Shown here: piece by piece, positions 23,180-32,333 of the stretch
Numbering within the stretch: the stretch's first letter is position 1
Layout: every line of letters begins with the position of its first letter
NCBI GenBank assembly: GCA_963824705.1
Contig: CAWGQE010000003.1
Span: 806,001-870,000, forward strand
Direction: 5' to 3'
Length of the DNA: 64,000 bases
Origin: VRUE01 sp963824705
GTDB taxonomy: Bacteria; Actinomycetota; Thermoleophilia; Solirubrobacterales; 70-9
The notes under the pieces: generated by a model
Seen by the model: the letters and a program-made list of their open reading frames with translations, nothing else
Told to the model about the DNA's origin: nothing
The model's database searches: none
Translations under genes and position numbers: made by a program

Positions 23180-24529
23180 GTGAGCGCGCAGCGCAAGCTC
23201 TTCGGAACCGATGGGGTCCGAGGGGAGGCTGGAACGTTCCTCACCGCGGAGCTTGCCTTGGCCCTCGGCCGTGCCGCAACCGCCTCGCTCGAGGCTTTGC
23301 GGCCCCAGGTGCTGATCGTCCGCGACACGCGCGAGTCGGGGACGATGCTGGAATCAGCGCTTGCCGCCGGAGTTGCCGAGGCGGGCGGCGATGCTCTGCT
23401 CGCCGGCGTGCTGCCGACGCCCGCCGCCGCCGTGCTCGTCCGCAAGCTCGGTCTCGATCTCGCCGTAGTCGTTTCCGCCTCCCACAACCCGTACCGGGAC
23501 AACGGCATCAAGTTCTTCAGCGCCGACGGGACCAAGCTCGCCGACGAGGCGGAGGTCGAGATCGAGGCGCTGCTCGACGAGAGCGGTCGAGCTTTCGGTC
23601 GTATAGCGCCACAAAACTCGACCGCAGCGCTGGAGTTTGGCCAAGTGCGGGATCTCGATGGTGGCGCTGAGGACTACCTGCGTGCTCTCGAGGCCGCCTT
23701 TCCACTCGATCTCTCCGGCGTCAAGGTTGCCCTCGACTGTGCCAACGGCGCCACCTACCGGGTTGCGCCGGCGATCTTTGAGCGCCTCGGCGCCGAGGTC
23801 CATGCGGTCGCGGTCGAGCCGGACGGGCGCAACATCAACGACGGCTGCGGATCTACCCACCTCGGCTACCTGGCCGAGCACGTCGTCTCCTCGGGCGCCA
23901 CGGTCGGCTTCGCCTTCGACGGCGACGGCGACCGTGTCCTTGCGGTCGACGGCAGCGGTCGCGAGCACGACGGCGACGAGTTGATTGCCCTGCTGGCACG
24001 CGGTCAGGCCGGGCGCGGCGAGCTCGGCGGCGGCGTCGCCGTGACCGTGATGAGCAACTACGGCTTCCACCAGGCGATGGAAGCGGCGGGGGTCGAGGTC
24101 TCTGTGACCAAGGTCGGCGACCGCTATGTGCTCGACGAGCTGCGCGAGCGCGGCTGGGCCCTGGGTGGCGAGCAGTCGGGCCACATCATCGACATGCGCT
24201 TTGCCGCGACCGGCGACGGGATCGCCGCTGCGCTGATGACGATGCGCGAGCTCGGCGACCGCGACCTGGCCTCGGTCGAGGCGATGGAGAAGCTGCCGCA
24301 GAAGTTGGTCAACGTCGGGGTCGCCGACCGCGAGGCGATCGCCGGCGCCACCGCTGTCTGGGAGGCGGTCGAGCGCGAGGGTGGCGATCTGGAGGGGCGT
24401 GGCCGCGTCCTCCTTCGTCCCTCCGGCACCGAGCCGCTGGTACGCGTCATGGCTGAGGCACCGAGTGCCGAGGAGGCCGACGCGGTCTGCAAGCGCCTTG
24501 CCGACCTGGTCCGGCAAGAGCTGGGCTGA
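23180..24529 (+). CDS. glmM: Phosphoglucosamine mutase, 449 aa
   Basis: Interconverts glucosamine-6-phosphate and glucosamine-1-phosphate on the way to UDP-GlcNAc. Four-domain alpha-D-phosphohexomutase: N-terminal RKLFGTDGVRGEAG, the phosphoserine loop VVSASHNPYRDNGIKFF, the Mg2+ loop AFDGDGDRVLAVD, the sugar-binding GGEQSGHIID, and the phosphate-binding RPSGTEPLVRVMAEA. GTG start 10 nt after rpsI. glmS follows, giving two consecutive steps of the amino-sugar pathway. Confidence 0.96.
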   Translation: MSAQRKLFGTDGVRGEAGTFLTAELALALGRAATASLEALRPQVLIVRDTRESGTMLESALAAGVAEAGGDALLAGVLPTPAAAVLVRKLGLDLAVVVSASHNPYRDNGIKFFSADGTKLADEAEVEIEALLDESGRAFGRIAPQNSTAALEFGQVRDLDGGAEDYLRALEAAFPLDLSGVKVALDCANGATYRVAPAIFERLGAEVHAVAVEPDGRNINDGCGSTHLGYLAEHVVSSGATVGFAFDGDGDRVLAVDGSGREHDGDELIALLARGQAGRGELGGGVAVTVMSNYGFHQAMEAAGVEVSVTKVGDRYVLDELRERGWALGGEQSGHIIDMRFAATGDGIAAALMTMRELGDRDLASVEAMEKLPQKLVNVGVADREAIAGATAVWEAVEREGGDLEGRGRVLLRPSGTEPLVRVMAEAPSAEEADAVCKRLADLVRQELG

Positions 24530-24561
24530 CGCTGAGCACCGTCTACCCTTGACGGCCTTCT

Positions 24562-26418
24562 ATGTGCGGAATCGTCGGATATGTCGGTGGGCGCCCCTGC
24601 CGCGACCTCTTGGTCGCCGGCTTGGAGAAGCTCGAATACCGGGGGTATGACTCCGCCGGCGTCTCGGTGATCGAGGACGGAAGCGTCGACAGCGTCCGTG
24701 CGGTAGGCAACCTCGCCAACCTGCGCGCCGCGATGGACGAACAGAGGAACGGCGGCGGCGTTGCCGTGGCCGCTGCTCCGGCGACGACCGGCGTCGCCCA
24801 TACGCGCTGGGCCACCCACGGCAAGGTCACCGAGGAGAACGCTCACCCCCACAGCGACACATCCGACCGGGTCCACATCGTCCTCAATGGGATCGTCGAG
24901 AACCACGCCAAGCTGCGCGCCCGGCTCGAGTCCGAAGGTCAGGAGTTCAGCTCCGAAACCGACGCAGAGGTGGTCGCCCACCTGATCGCCCAGCACTACG
25001 ACGGCGACCTGGCCGCCGCGGTCCGCGCCGCCTTCGCCGACCTCCGCGGCCACTACGCCTTCGTCGCCATGCACGCCGACCGCCCCGACCAGCTCGTCGG
25101 GGCGCGCAAGGAGTGCCCGCTCGTCGCCGGCGTCGGCGAGGGCGAGAGCTTCCTCGCCTCGGCGATCCCCGCCTTCCTCGCCGAGACGCGGCAGGCGGTC
25201 GCGATCGAGAACGACGAGGTCGTCACGATCGACGCCTCCGGCGTGACGATCACCGACGCCGAGGGCAGCCCGGTCGAGCGCGCGGCGGAAGAGATCGATT
25301 GGGACGAGGCTGCCGCGGAGAAGGACGGCTACGAGACCTTCATGCTCAAGGAGATCCACGAACAGGCGGACGCAGTCGCGGAAACGATCGCCGACCGCCT
25401 GCCCGGCGACGACGGGGTGGACTTCTCCGAGGTCGAGCTCGACGATGACTTCCTGCGCGGTCTGAGGCGGATCGTGATCGTCGCCTGCGGCACCTCCTAC
25501 CACGCGGGCCTGGTCGGCCGTTACGCGATCGAGGAGTGGGCGCGGGTGCCGGTCGAGATGGACATCGCTTCCGAGTACCGCTACCGCAACCCGGTCGTGG
25601 GAGAGGGCGACCTGGTGATCGGCATCACCCAGTCCGGCGAGACCGCCGACACCCTGGCGGCGATGCGCCTCGCCCACGAGCGCGGCGCCACCGTTTTGGC
25701 GATCACCAACATCCTCGGCAGCCAGGCCACGCGCGACGCCGACGCGATCCTCTACACGCGCAGCGGCATGGAGATCAGCGTCGCCGCGACCAAGACCTTC
25801 GTCGCCCAGGTGGCGGCCATGTACCTGCTGGGCCTGAGGCTGGCCGAGCTGCGCGGCACGCTGCCAGCCGAGCGCATCACCGAGCTGATCGCCGAGATGA
25901 AGTCGCTTCCCTCGAAGGTTGAGACGACGCTGGCCGGTTGCGAGGAGCGCGTGCGCGAGGTCTCGGCGGCGTTTTCCGATCGGCAGTTCTTCCTCTACCT
26001 CGGCCGCCATATCGGCCTGCCGGTCTGCCTCGAGGGGGCGCTGAAGCTGAAGGAGATCTCCTACATCCCGACCGACGCCTACGCCGCCGGTGAGATGAAG
26101 CACGGCCCGATCGCCCTGCTCGACGAGTCGACCCCGGTCGTCTGCGTGGCGACCGAGAGCCCGGTCCTCGGCAAGGTCCTCTCCAACGTCGAAGAGGTGC
26201 GGGCACGCGGAGCTGAGACGATCGCGATCGTCACCGCCGGCGACGAAAAGGCGACCGACGTCGCCGACCAGACGATCGAGGTCGCCGCCTGCGACTGGAT
26301 CCTGCAGCCGATCCTGGCGATCCTGCCACTGCAGCTGCTCGCTTACGACATCGCCCGCGCCCGCGCCCTCAACGTCGACCAACCCAGGAATCTGGCCAAG
26401 ACGGTTACGGTCGAGTGA
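24562..26418 (+). CDS. glmS: Glutamine-fructose-6-phosphate aminotransferase, 618 aa
   Basis: First committed step of UDP-GlcNAc synthesis: makes glucosamine-6-phosphate from fructose-6-phosphate and glutamine. The protein begins MCGIVGYVGGRPC, with Cys at position 2 as N-terminal nucleophile after Met removal, then LEYRGYDSAG and THTRWATHGKVTEENAHPH-type amidotransferase blocks (here AHTRWATHG). Two SIS domains follow (CGTSYHAGLVGRYAIE; GRHIGLPVCLEGALKLKEISYIPTDAYAAGEMKHGP), and the end LAKTVTVE is the family's. A TACCCT box (24544-24549) lies 12 nt before the ATG. Confidence 0.97.
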   Translation: MCGIVGYVGGRPCRDLLVAGLEKLEYRGYDSAGVSVIEDGSVDSVRAVGNLANLRAAMDEQRNGGGVAVAAAPATTGVAHTRWATHGKVTEENAHPHSDTSDRVHIVLNGIVENHAKLRARLESEGQEFSSETDAEVVAHLIAQHYDGDLAAAVRAAFADLRGHYAFVAMHADRPDQLVGARKECPLVAGVGEGESFLASAIPAFLAETRQAVAIENDEVVTIDASGVTITDAEGSPVERAAEEIDWDEAAAEKDGYETFMLKEIHEQADAVAETIADRLPGDDGVDFSEVELDDDFLRGLRRIVIVACGTSYHAGLVGRYAIEEWARVPVEMDIASEYRYRNPVVGEGDLVIGITQSGETADTLAAMRLAHERGATVLAITNILGSQATRDADAILYTRSGMEISVAATKTFVAQVAAMYLLGLRLAELRGTLPAERITELIAEMKSLPSKVETTLAGCEERVREVSAAFSDRQFFLYLGRHIGLPVCLEGALKLKEISYIPTDAYAAGEMKHGPIALLDESTPVVCVATESPVLGKVLSNVEEVRARGAETIAIVTAGDEKATDVADQTIEVAACDWILQPILAILPLQLLAYDIARARALNVDQPRNLAKTVTVE

Positions 26419-26427
26419 CGGCGCCGC

Positions 26428-26433
26428 TAGGAT
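26428..26433 (+). promoter_or_regulatory. -10-like element of the DUF3352 lipoprotein gene
   Basis: TAGGAT ends 10 nt before ATG 26444 and overlaps the alternative ATG 26432, which is therefore unlikely to be the start. Confidence 0.4.
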
Positions 26434-26443
26434 GCCGGGCCGC

Positions 26444-27943
26444 ATGAAGCTTCGTCCCCTCTTCGCGGCACTCGCGCTGGCCGCGCTGATCGCTCTCCTT
26501 GCCGGTTGCGGCGGCAGCTCCTCGGGTTCCCAGGTGGCCGAGCTCGCGCCCCCCGGCGCCCCGGTCTTCATCGAAGGCACCCTGCAGCCGTCGGGCGAGC
26601 TGCAGTCGAACACCGACGCGATCGCCGAGCGGGTCGCCGGGATCGACAACCTCGGCGAGTATGTCGTCGAAAAACTCGAAAGCTCCGCACGCGACGACGG
26701 CGAACCGGTCGACTTCGCCAAGGAAGTCGAACCCTGGCTGGGCGAGCGCGCCGGTGTCTTCTTCGAGCAGCTTGAAGAAGGCAACGAATTCAGCGGGGTC
26801 GGTGTGATCGTCGAATCCACCGATACCGATGCGACCCAGGAGTTCATCGACAAGCACAAGGAAGACAACGAAGGCAAAGTCGTCGGCCTGGTCGGCGATT
26901 TCCTCGTCGTAGCCGAAGATCAGAAGGTCTTCGACGAAGTCGAAGAAGCCTCGGAAGGCGAATCGCTGGCCGCCGAAGACACCTTCTCCAAGGCGATCTC
27001 CGCCGCCTCTGACGGCAGCCTTGCCGACGTCTACGTCGACGTCGGCAAGCTGATCGACCAGTCCGGCGGGCAGATCAGCCCGACGGCTCGCCAGATCCTG
27101 CGGAACGCCGGTATCGACCCCAGCGAAGCGACGGCGGTTGCCAGCGTCGTGCCGGGCTCCGACCAGGTCGCGGTCGAATTCAGCAGCGACCTTGCCGGCC
27201 AGGAAGCGCCGACCGGCGACGCGTCGTCCCTGCTTGGAGAACTGCCTGGCGACGCCTTCGCGGGCATCGCCGTCTCGGGTTTCGGCAAGCAGCTGAACGA
27301 GGCGATCGACAGCCTCGACGAACAGGGAATCCCTGGCACCATTCCGCCGCATCAGCTGAAGAAGGGCCTGAAGCAGCTCGGCATCGATCTGGAAGGACTG
27401 GCTGACTCTGTGCAGGACGCCGGTGTCTTCGCGACCGGGAACAGCGAAAACAGCCTCGGTGGCGCGCTCGTGCTCAGCACCAAGGGCTCGCAGGCGGTCG
27501 AAACGGTCTCCAACATCGTCACCCTGCTGCACAGTGCCCAGGTCGAAGGCGTCACCGTCCTCGGCGGCAAGTACGCGGGCTTCTCGGTCCACAGCGCCGA
27601 ACTGGGCGAAAAGCCACTCGTCGTAGCCGCCAGGGAAAGACGGATCGCGATTGGCTACGGCCTGCCGGCGACCCTCGAAGGGCTGCTCGCGGAAAAGGGC
27701 AAGGGCAAGACGCTCTCCGAAGATCCCGCCTACAGCGACGCCGTCGCCTCGCTCGGCGACACGCCGATCGCCGGCTTCGCCGACGGCCCGGCCGCCCTCA
27801 GCCTCGCCGACGCGCTCATTCCCAGCTCCGACGAAGGCTTCGAAGAAGCGAAGAAGTACCTGAAGAGCATCCGCTTCCTCGCCCTCGGCTCCGCCAGCCA
27901 GGACGAACTGGCGACGGCGAAGCTGATCATCGGGTTGAAGTAG
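26444..27943 (+). CDS. DUF3352-type lipoprotein, 499 aa
   Basis: Exported protein anchored by lipid: MKLRPLFAALALAALIALLAGC ends in a lipobox with Cys 22. The rest is a large acidic extracytoplasmic domain (LAPPGAPVFIEGTLQPSGEL, then VGDFLVVAEDQKVFDEVEEA, VYVDVGKLIDQSGG, FAGIAVSGFGKQLNEAI) resembling the DUF3352 family, whose function is unknown. Odd feature: Glu is written mostly GAA in this gene while neighbours use GAG, easily seen between 26660 and 27000. This could reflect expression tuning or different ancestry. Convergent to the Fic gene with a 1-nt gap. Confidence 0.75.
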   Translation: MKLRPLFAALALAALIALLAGCGGSSSGSQVAELAPPGAPVFIEGTLQPSGELQSNTDAIAERVAGIDNLGEYVVEKLESSARDDGEPVDFAKEVEPWLGERAGVFFEQLEEGNEFSGVGVIVESTDTDATQEFIDKHKEDNEGKVVGLVGDFLVVAEDQKVFDEVEEASEGESLAAEDTFSKAISAASDGSLADVYVDVGKLIDQSGGQISPTARQILRNAGIDPSEATAVASVVPGSDQVAVEFSSDLAGQEAPTGDASSLLGELPGDAFAGIAVSGFGKQLNEAIDSLDEQGIPGTIPPHQLKKGLKQLGIDLEGLADSVQDAGVFATGNSENSLGGALVLSTKGSQAVETVSNIVTLLHSAQVEGVTVLGGKYAGFSVHSAELGEKPLVVAARERRIAIGYGLPATLEGLLAEKGKGKTLSEDPAYSDAVASLGDTPIAGFADGPAALSLADALIPSSDEGFEEAKKYLKSIRFLALGSASQDELATAKLIIGLK

Positions 27944-27944
27944 C

Positions 27945-29114
27945 TCAGGTCAGGCTCAGTTGACGTTGCTCGCGGACGATCCGGAAGGGGTCATCCGTCT
28001 CGCGCGGCGGACGCTTGACACGAATCGCTTCGCGCAGCTCCTTCGTGTCGTTGCCGGCAAGGTAATAGCGGGCGCGCCGCTCACCGACTGCTTCGAGCAG
28101 TCCCAGGTCGAGCATGGCTTTTAGGTCACGAGTGGCGGTCTGCTCGCTGATCTCCTCGCCGGTCGTTTCCTCACCGGCGGTTCGATAGCTCCCTCGACGG
28201 ATCCGCAGGCCGTAAGCCGTATCGATGAGGGCGGCCGCGCAGCGTTCAGGCAGGCCGCGTCCCTCGGCCAGCGCCACGCAGCCGTTCCACAGCTCCTCTA
28301 TCTCGGCTCGCCGTCGTTGCATGGTTCGGATCTGTAGGAAATGGGCGCGTAGGCTGAAGCGAATCCAGGGTCGCGCGTCGCGATCGGGGTGCCATGCACC
28401 GGCCCCAACATCCGCAAGCACGTCGTAGTAGGCCTGGGTATTCCGCCCTAAGAACTCCTCGATACTGGAGAAGGCCGGCGCCAGCATCCGGTCGCGCGCC
28501 AACATGAGAGTCTGAAGGCAACGGCTCATGCGGCCGTTGCCATCGCTGAATGGGTGGATCAGAACAAGATTCAGGTGGGCCATCGCCGCTTTGACCAGAA
28601 TCGGGCTCTTGTCACGACGAAGCTCTTGCAGCATCTCCGCAATCAAGGCCGGCACCTCATCGCTGGACGGGCCTTCGTAGACCGTTTCACCATCCTCGTT
28701 TTTGACGTAGATGTCGCCCGGCCGCCATTGGCCGGGGTTCTTCCGCAGATCATGCTTGATCATCATGAATTGGAGACTCTTAAGCAGGCCTTCGTCGACC
28801 TTGAGCGCGTCATCTCCGGCTATCTGCAGAACGTAGGTCATCGCATCGCGGTAGCCGGCGAGGGCAAGCTGGGTCTCCTCGCTTGCGTCGAGGGTCGGCT
28901 CATTCTCGACCGCTGCGACGACATCGTCGAGCGAGGCGTTGTAGCCCTCGATGCTGTTGGAGCCTTGGACTGCACGAGCGAAGGCCATCTTCCTGAGCGT
29001 GCCTGCCCAGCGCCGGGGCTCCGCCACGCGATCCTGCAGCTCACTACGGAGGTTCCCGATCAAATCGAGGACGTCACGCTCGTCCTCGCGGAGTTCGGGG
29101 GTTCGAAAGATCAT
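27945..29114 (-). CDS. Fic-domain AMP-transferase, class II (self-inhibited), 389 aa
   Basis: Predicted AMPylation enzyme that transfers AMP from ATP to a protein hydroxyl. The active-site loop is HPFSDGNGRMSR at residues 187-198, a full match to HPFx(D/E)GNGRxxR with catalytic His187. An inhibitory motif SNSIEG (residues 52-57) matches (S/T)xxxE(G/N) and lies N-terminal to the Fic core, so this is class II, with the inhibitory helix in the same chain. A C-terminal winged-helix-like region (TGEEISEQTATRDLKAMLDLGLLEAVG) may bind DNA. The gene is less G+C-rich than its surroundings. ATG 29114 lies within a repeated operator-like sequence. Confidence 0.9.
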   Translation of the reverse strand: MIFRTPELREDERDVLDLIGNLRSELQDRVAEPRRWAGTLRKMAFARAVQGSNSIEGYNASLDDVVAAVENEPTLDASEETQLALAGYRDAMTYVLQIAGDDALKVDEGLLKSLQFMMIKHDLRKNPGQWRPGDIYVKNEDGETVYEGPSSDEVPALIAEMLQELRRDKSPILVKAAMAHLNLVLIHPFSDGNGRMSRCLQTLMLARDRMLAPAFSSIEEFLGRNTQAYYDVLADVGAGAWHPDRDARPWIRFSLRAHFLQIRTMQRRRAEIEELWNGCVALAEGRGLPERCAAALIDTAYGLRIRRGSYRTAGEETTGEEISEQTATRDLKAMLDLGLLEAVGERRARYYLAGNDTKELREAIRVKRPPRETDDPFRIVREQRQLSLT

Positions 29115-29152
29115 GATGTTTTCAAAGTATCAAACCCATGATGTTTTGTAAA
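29112..29152 (-). promoter_or_regulatory. Promoter and repeated operator of the fic gene
   Basis: On the minus strand: -35 TTTACA (29147-29152), 17-bp spacer, -10 TACTTT (29124-29129), then 9 nt to ATG. The 11-mer AAAACATCATG occurs twice as a direct repeat 25 bp apart (29112-29122 and 29137-29147); one copy contains the start codon, the other sits in the spacer next to the -35. This suggests control by a DNA-binding protein, possibly the Fic protein's own C-terminal winged helix. Confidence 0.6.
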
Positions 29153-29218
29153 TGTCATAACGTCACTGCATGACTCACAAGGTGGCGCGTCGGCGGCCAC
29201 CTCCACGACAAAGCGGGC

Positions 29219-29224
29219 TAGGCT
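29219..29224 (+). promoter_or_regulatory. -10-like element of nnr
   Basis: TAGGCT ends 8 nt before ATG 29233. Confidence 0.4.
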
Positions 29225-29232
29225 GAAACGCA

Positions 29233-30754
29233 ATGCTGCCTTGGCTGTCCCCCCTCTACGACGCCGATGGCATGCGCGCCGTCGATCGTTGGGCGATCGA
29301 GGATCAAGGGGTGCCGTCGCTGGAGCTGATGGAGGCGGCGGGACGGGCGGTTGCCGAGGCTGTCGGTGAGTTGGCGCCGGAGGGGCCGGTGCGGGTTGTC
29401 TGCGGCAAGGGCAACAACGCCGGCGATGGCCTGGTTGCTGCCCGATACCTGCGCGAGGCCGGCTTCAAGGTCGAGGCGCTGCTGCTCTGGCCGGCGGACG
29501 AGGTGAGCGGCAGATGCAGCCGCCAACCTGGAGCGCTTTCCGGCTGAGCAGGTGGACGGCGACCTCGCTCCGCGGCTGGCGGGTTCCGACGCGATCGTCG
29601 ACGCGATCTTCGGCACGGGCTTCGCGGGCGAGCCGCGGCAGCCCGCCCTGGTCGCCATTGAAGCGATCAACAGCTGCGATTCGCAGGTGGTCGCCTGTGA
29701 CATCGCCTCCGGCGTCGACGCCTCTAGCGGCGAGGTCGCGGGGGCGGCGGTCGAGGCGGACGTGACCGTCAGCTTTCACGGAGCCAAGCTCGGTCACTGG
29801 GTAGCTCCCGGTAAGTGGCACAGCGGCGAGTTGCGGGTGGCGCCGATCGGGATCCCGTCGGGCGCACCCGCTCATCCCGCCGCTGGAACGATCGGCGCCT
29901 CGGTGTTGGGGCTGGCGCCGCGACGTGGGGTGCGCTCGACCAAGTTCAGCTCCGGGCAGGTGACGATCGCGGGCGGTTCGCGCGGGCTCACCGGTGCCGT
30001 GCGGATGTCTTCGCTGGCGGCGATTCGGGCCGGTGCGGGCTACGCGACGGTGGCGGTCCCGGCCGATCTCGAGCCGATCTTCGAGCAGGGGCAGCCGGAG
30101 GTGATGTCGGTCGGTTGTCCTGGTGGCGACGGCTGCCTCGCGCCGGGATCGGCCAAGTCGCTGCTGCGTGCCTTCGAGCATGCCGCCGCCGGTGTGCTCG
30201 GCCCTGGCCTGGGTCGCGATCCGGGCACGGTCGAGCTCGCCCGTGAGGTACTTGGAGCGATCGAGGCGCCGCTGGTGCTCGACGCCGACGGCCTCAACGC
30301 CTTCGCCGGCGAGCTGGGCGGGATTGCGGCGCGCGGCGCGCCGACTCTGCTCACTCCGCATGCGGGTGAGCTGGGCCGGCTGCTCGGCCACTCTTCCGAG
30401 GAGATCTCCGCGCATCGCCTCGAAGCCGCGCGGGAAGCGGCGCGCGAAGCCAAAGCGGTGGTGGTGCTGAAGGGCGACGACACGATCGTCACCGATGGCG
30501 AGCGCGTCGCCGTCAACTCGCTCTCGGCGCCCGCGCTGGCCACCGCGGGCACGGGCGACGTCCTCTCCGGCATCGCCGCGGCGATGCTGGCGCGCGGCCT
30601 CGAGCCTTTCGCTGCAGCCTGCGCGGCGGTCTTCACGCATGCTCGTGCGGGGCGCGAGGCCGCCGTCCGCATCGGCGCCACCGAGTCCGTGATCGCTACC
30701 GACGTGATCGACTCGATTCCGGTTGGAATGCGTCCCGACTACCCTGTCGAATAA
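29233..30754 (+). pseudogene. nnr: Bifunctional NAD(P)HX epimerase/dehydratase, frameshifted
   Basis: Repairs hydrated NAD(P)H. The N-terminal YjeF_N epimerase half begins MLPWLSPLYDADGMRAVDRWAIEDQGVPSLELME and has VCGKGNNAGDGLVAARYL. The C-terminal ribokinase-like dehydratase has VTIAGGSRGLTGAVRM, GPGLGRDPGTV, LLTPHAGELGRLLG and ATAGTGDVLSGIAAAM. The frame breaks near 29512. After VEALLLWPADEVSG the reading runs to a stop, whereas removing one base (the A at 29512) restores GDAAANLERFPAEQVDGDLAPRLAG and the rest of the gene. No other damage is seen, so either a recent one-base insertion or a sequencing error. If real, the epimerase half would be truncated; the dehydratase could only be made from an internal start. 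Confidence 0.85.
30740..30745 (+). promoter_or_regulatory. -10-like element before the CBS protein gene
   Basis: TACCCT inside the end of nnr, 19 nt before ATG 30765. The longer distance suggests a short leader. Confidence 0.25.
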
Positions 30755-30764
30755 TCTCGCCGGG

Positions 30765-31226
30765 ATGAAGACCGCCGCCGAGATCATGGACAGCTCAGTC
30801 CCGAGCGTTTCCCCCGATGCCGACGCCCGCAATGCGATCGAGCTGCTGGCCAAGACCGAGAAGGGGGCGATCCCGGTCGTCGACGAAGGCGGCAAGGTCG
30901 TCGGTATCGTCAGCGAGTCCGACCTGATCCTCAGCGAAGAGGAGTCCGACCTCCACCTGCCGCACTACCTCAACATCATGGGTGGGATCGTTTTCGTCGG
31001 CTCGATGAAGGGTTTCGAGAAGCGCCTCGACAAGGCGTTCGCGACCAAGGTCTCGGAGTTGATGACTGCCGACCCGATCGCCGTCAACGACTATGCAAGC
31101 GCCGAGACCGTGGCACGGAGGATCGCCGACGAGCATCACAACCACCTTCCCGTGGTCGACGACGAGGGTCGCTTTGTCGGAATGGTCACGCGGGCCGACG
31201 CGCTAGCCGCGCTCGTCGAGGAGTAA
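30765..31226 (+). CDS. Two-CBS-domain protein, 153 aa
   Basis: Tandem CBS domains forming a Bateman module that binds adenosine nucleotides. CBS1: KTAAEIMDSSVPSVSPDADARNAIELLAKTEKGAIPVVDEGGKVVGIVSESDLI; CBS2: KVSELMTADPIAVNDYASAETVARRIADEHHNHLPVVDDEGRFVGMVTRADAL. A 45-residue insert between them (LHLPHYLNIMGGIVFVGSMKGFEKRL) is common in stand-alone bacterial CBS proteins. ATG 30765 follows the nnr stop by 10 nt. Target unknown; the neighbours nnr, alr and cca suggest only a housekeeping operon. Confidence 0.88.
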   Translation: MKTAAEIMDSSVPSVSPDADARNAIELLAKTEKGAIPVVDEGGKVVGIVSESDLILSEEESDLHLPHYLNIMGGIVFVGSMKGFEKRLDKAFATKVSELMTADPIAVNDYASAETVARRIADEHHNHLPVVDDEGRFVGMVTRADALAALVEE

Positions 31227-31229
31227 AGA

Positions 31230-32333
31230 GTGCGGGCGGTCGCCCGGATCGACCTCGGTGCGGTGCGGCAGAACTGCGCCCGGCTGAAGGCCGAGCTGGG
31301 AGAGGCGGAGCTCTGCGCGGTGGTCAAGGCCGACGGCTACGGGCACGGCGACGAGGCCTGCGCCGAGGCGGCTCTGGCCGGCGGCGCGACGCGGCTGGCG
31401 GTGGCGACCGCCGGCGAGGCCGAGCGCCTCGGTCGCCGCCTCGCCCACGTTTCCCTGTTGACGATGGGTGCATTGGCGCCTGAAGAGCTCGACACGGCGC
31501 TCGAGGCAGGGTCCGAGGTAGCGGTCTGGCGGAGCGGGTTCCTCGATCTCGTCGCGGCGCGCGCCAGCGCCCACGGCCGCCCGGCCCGGGTGCACGTCAA
31601 GTACGACAGCGGCATGGGCCGGCTCGGCAACCCCGACCCCGAGGCCGTGCTCGATCTGCTCCGTGCTTGCGCAGAGAGCGCCGATCTGGAGCCCGCCGGC
31701 ATCTGGACCCACTTCGCCACGGCCGACGAACCGGAGTCGGGCTTCTTCGCGGAGCAGCTCGACCGCTTCGCTTCGCTGGCCGAGGCGGCCAAGAGCGAGT
31801 TCCCGGCGATCGTCGTCCATGCCGCCAACAGCGCCGCGGTCTTCCGCGAGCGCCGCTCGCACTTCGACATGGCGCGCTGCGGTGTGGCCATCTATGGCCT
31901 CGACCCCTTCCAGGGCGACCCGGCTGAGCGAGGGCTGCACCCGGCGCTCTCCCTGCGCTCGTACGTGGCCGACGTCAAGTCCTTCGAAGCGGGCGCGAGT
32001 GCGGGTTACGGACAGACCTGGCGGGCCCAGCGAGATACCTGCGTCGGCGTGCTGCCGCTGGGCTACGGCGACGGCGTCCGCCGCGGCCTCTCCAACAACG
32101 CCGAGGTGCTGATCGGCGGCCGCCGCTTCCCCCTGGTCGGCACGGTCTCGATGGACAACGTGACCGTCGACCTCGGCCCCGATACCGAGATCGAGCCGGG
32201 CGCGGAGGCGGTGCTGATCGGTTCGCAGGCCGGGGAGGCGATCCTTGCCGAGGATCTTGCCCGGCGACTGGGCACGATCAACTACGAGATCACTTGCGGG
32301 ATCTCAGCTCGTGTGCCCAGGGTGCGGGCATGA
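31230..32333 (+). CDS. alr: Alanine racemase, 367 aa
   Basis: PLP enzyme making D-alanine for peptidoglycan. The PLP lysine is in AVVKADGYGHGDEACAE, about residue 32. The catalytic tyrosine of the second subunit's active site is in GASAGYGQTWRAQ, and YDSGMGRLG and VSMDNVTVDLG are conserved. Fold type III barrel plus C-terminal beta domain, normal length. GTG start 3 nt after the CBS gene; ATGA overlap with cca. It supplies the substrate pathway in which the carboxypeptidase at 8154 acts. Confidence 0.95.
   Translation: MRAVARIDLGAVRQNCARLKAELGEAELCAVVKADGYGHGDEACAEAALAGGATRLAVATAGEAERLGRRLAHVSLLTMGALAPEELDTALEAGSEVAVWRSGFLDLVAARASAHGRPARVHVKYDSGMGRLGNPDPEAVLDLLRACAESADLEPAGIWTHFATADEPESGFFAEQLDRFASLAEAAKSEFPAIVVHAANSAAVFRERRSHFDMARCGVAIYGLDPFQGDPAERGLHPALSLRSYVADVKSFEAGASAGYGQTWRAQRDTCVGVLPLGYGDGVRRGLSNNAEVLIGGRRFPLVGTVSMDNVTVDLGPDTEIEPGAEAVLIGSQAGEAILAEDLARRLGTINYEITCGISARVPRVRA

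Noticed and set aside
24124..26877. 917-codon minus-strand open frame opposite glmM and glmS
   Set aside because: Mirror of two certain genes; no recognisable domains.
29233..30754. Separate epimerase and dehydratase genes instead of a broken nnr
   Set aside because: The second frame starts inside the epimerase domain, and one base deletion restores a full fused protein.
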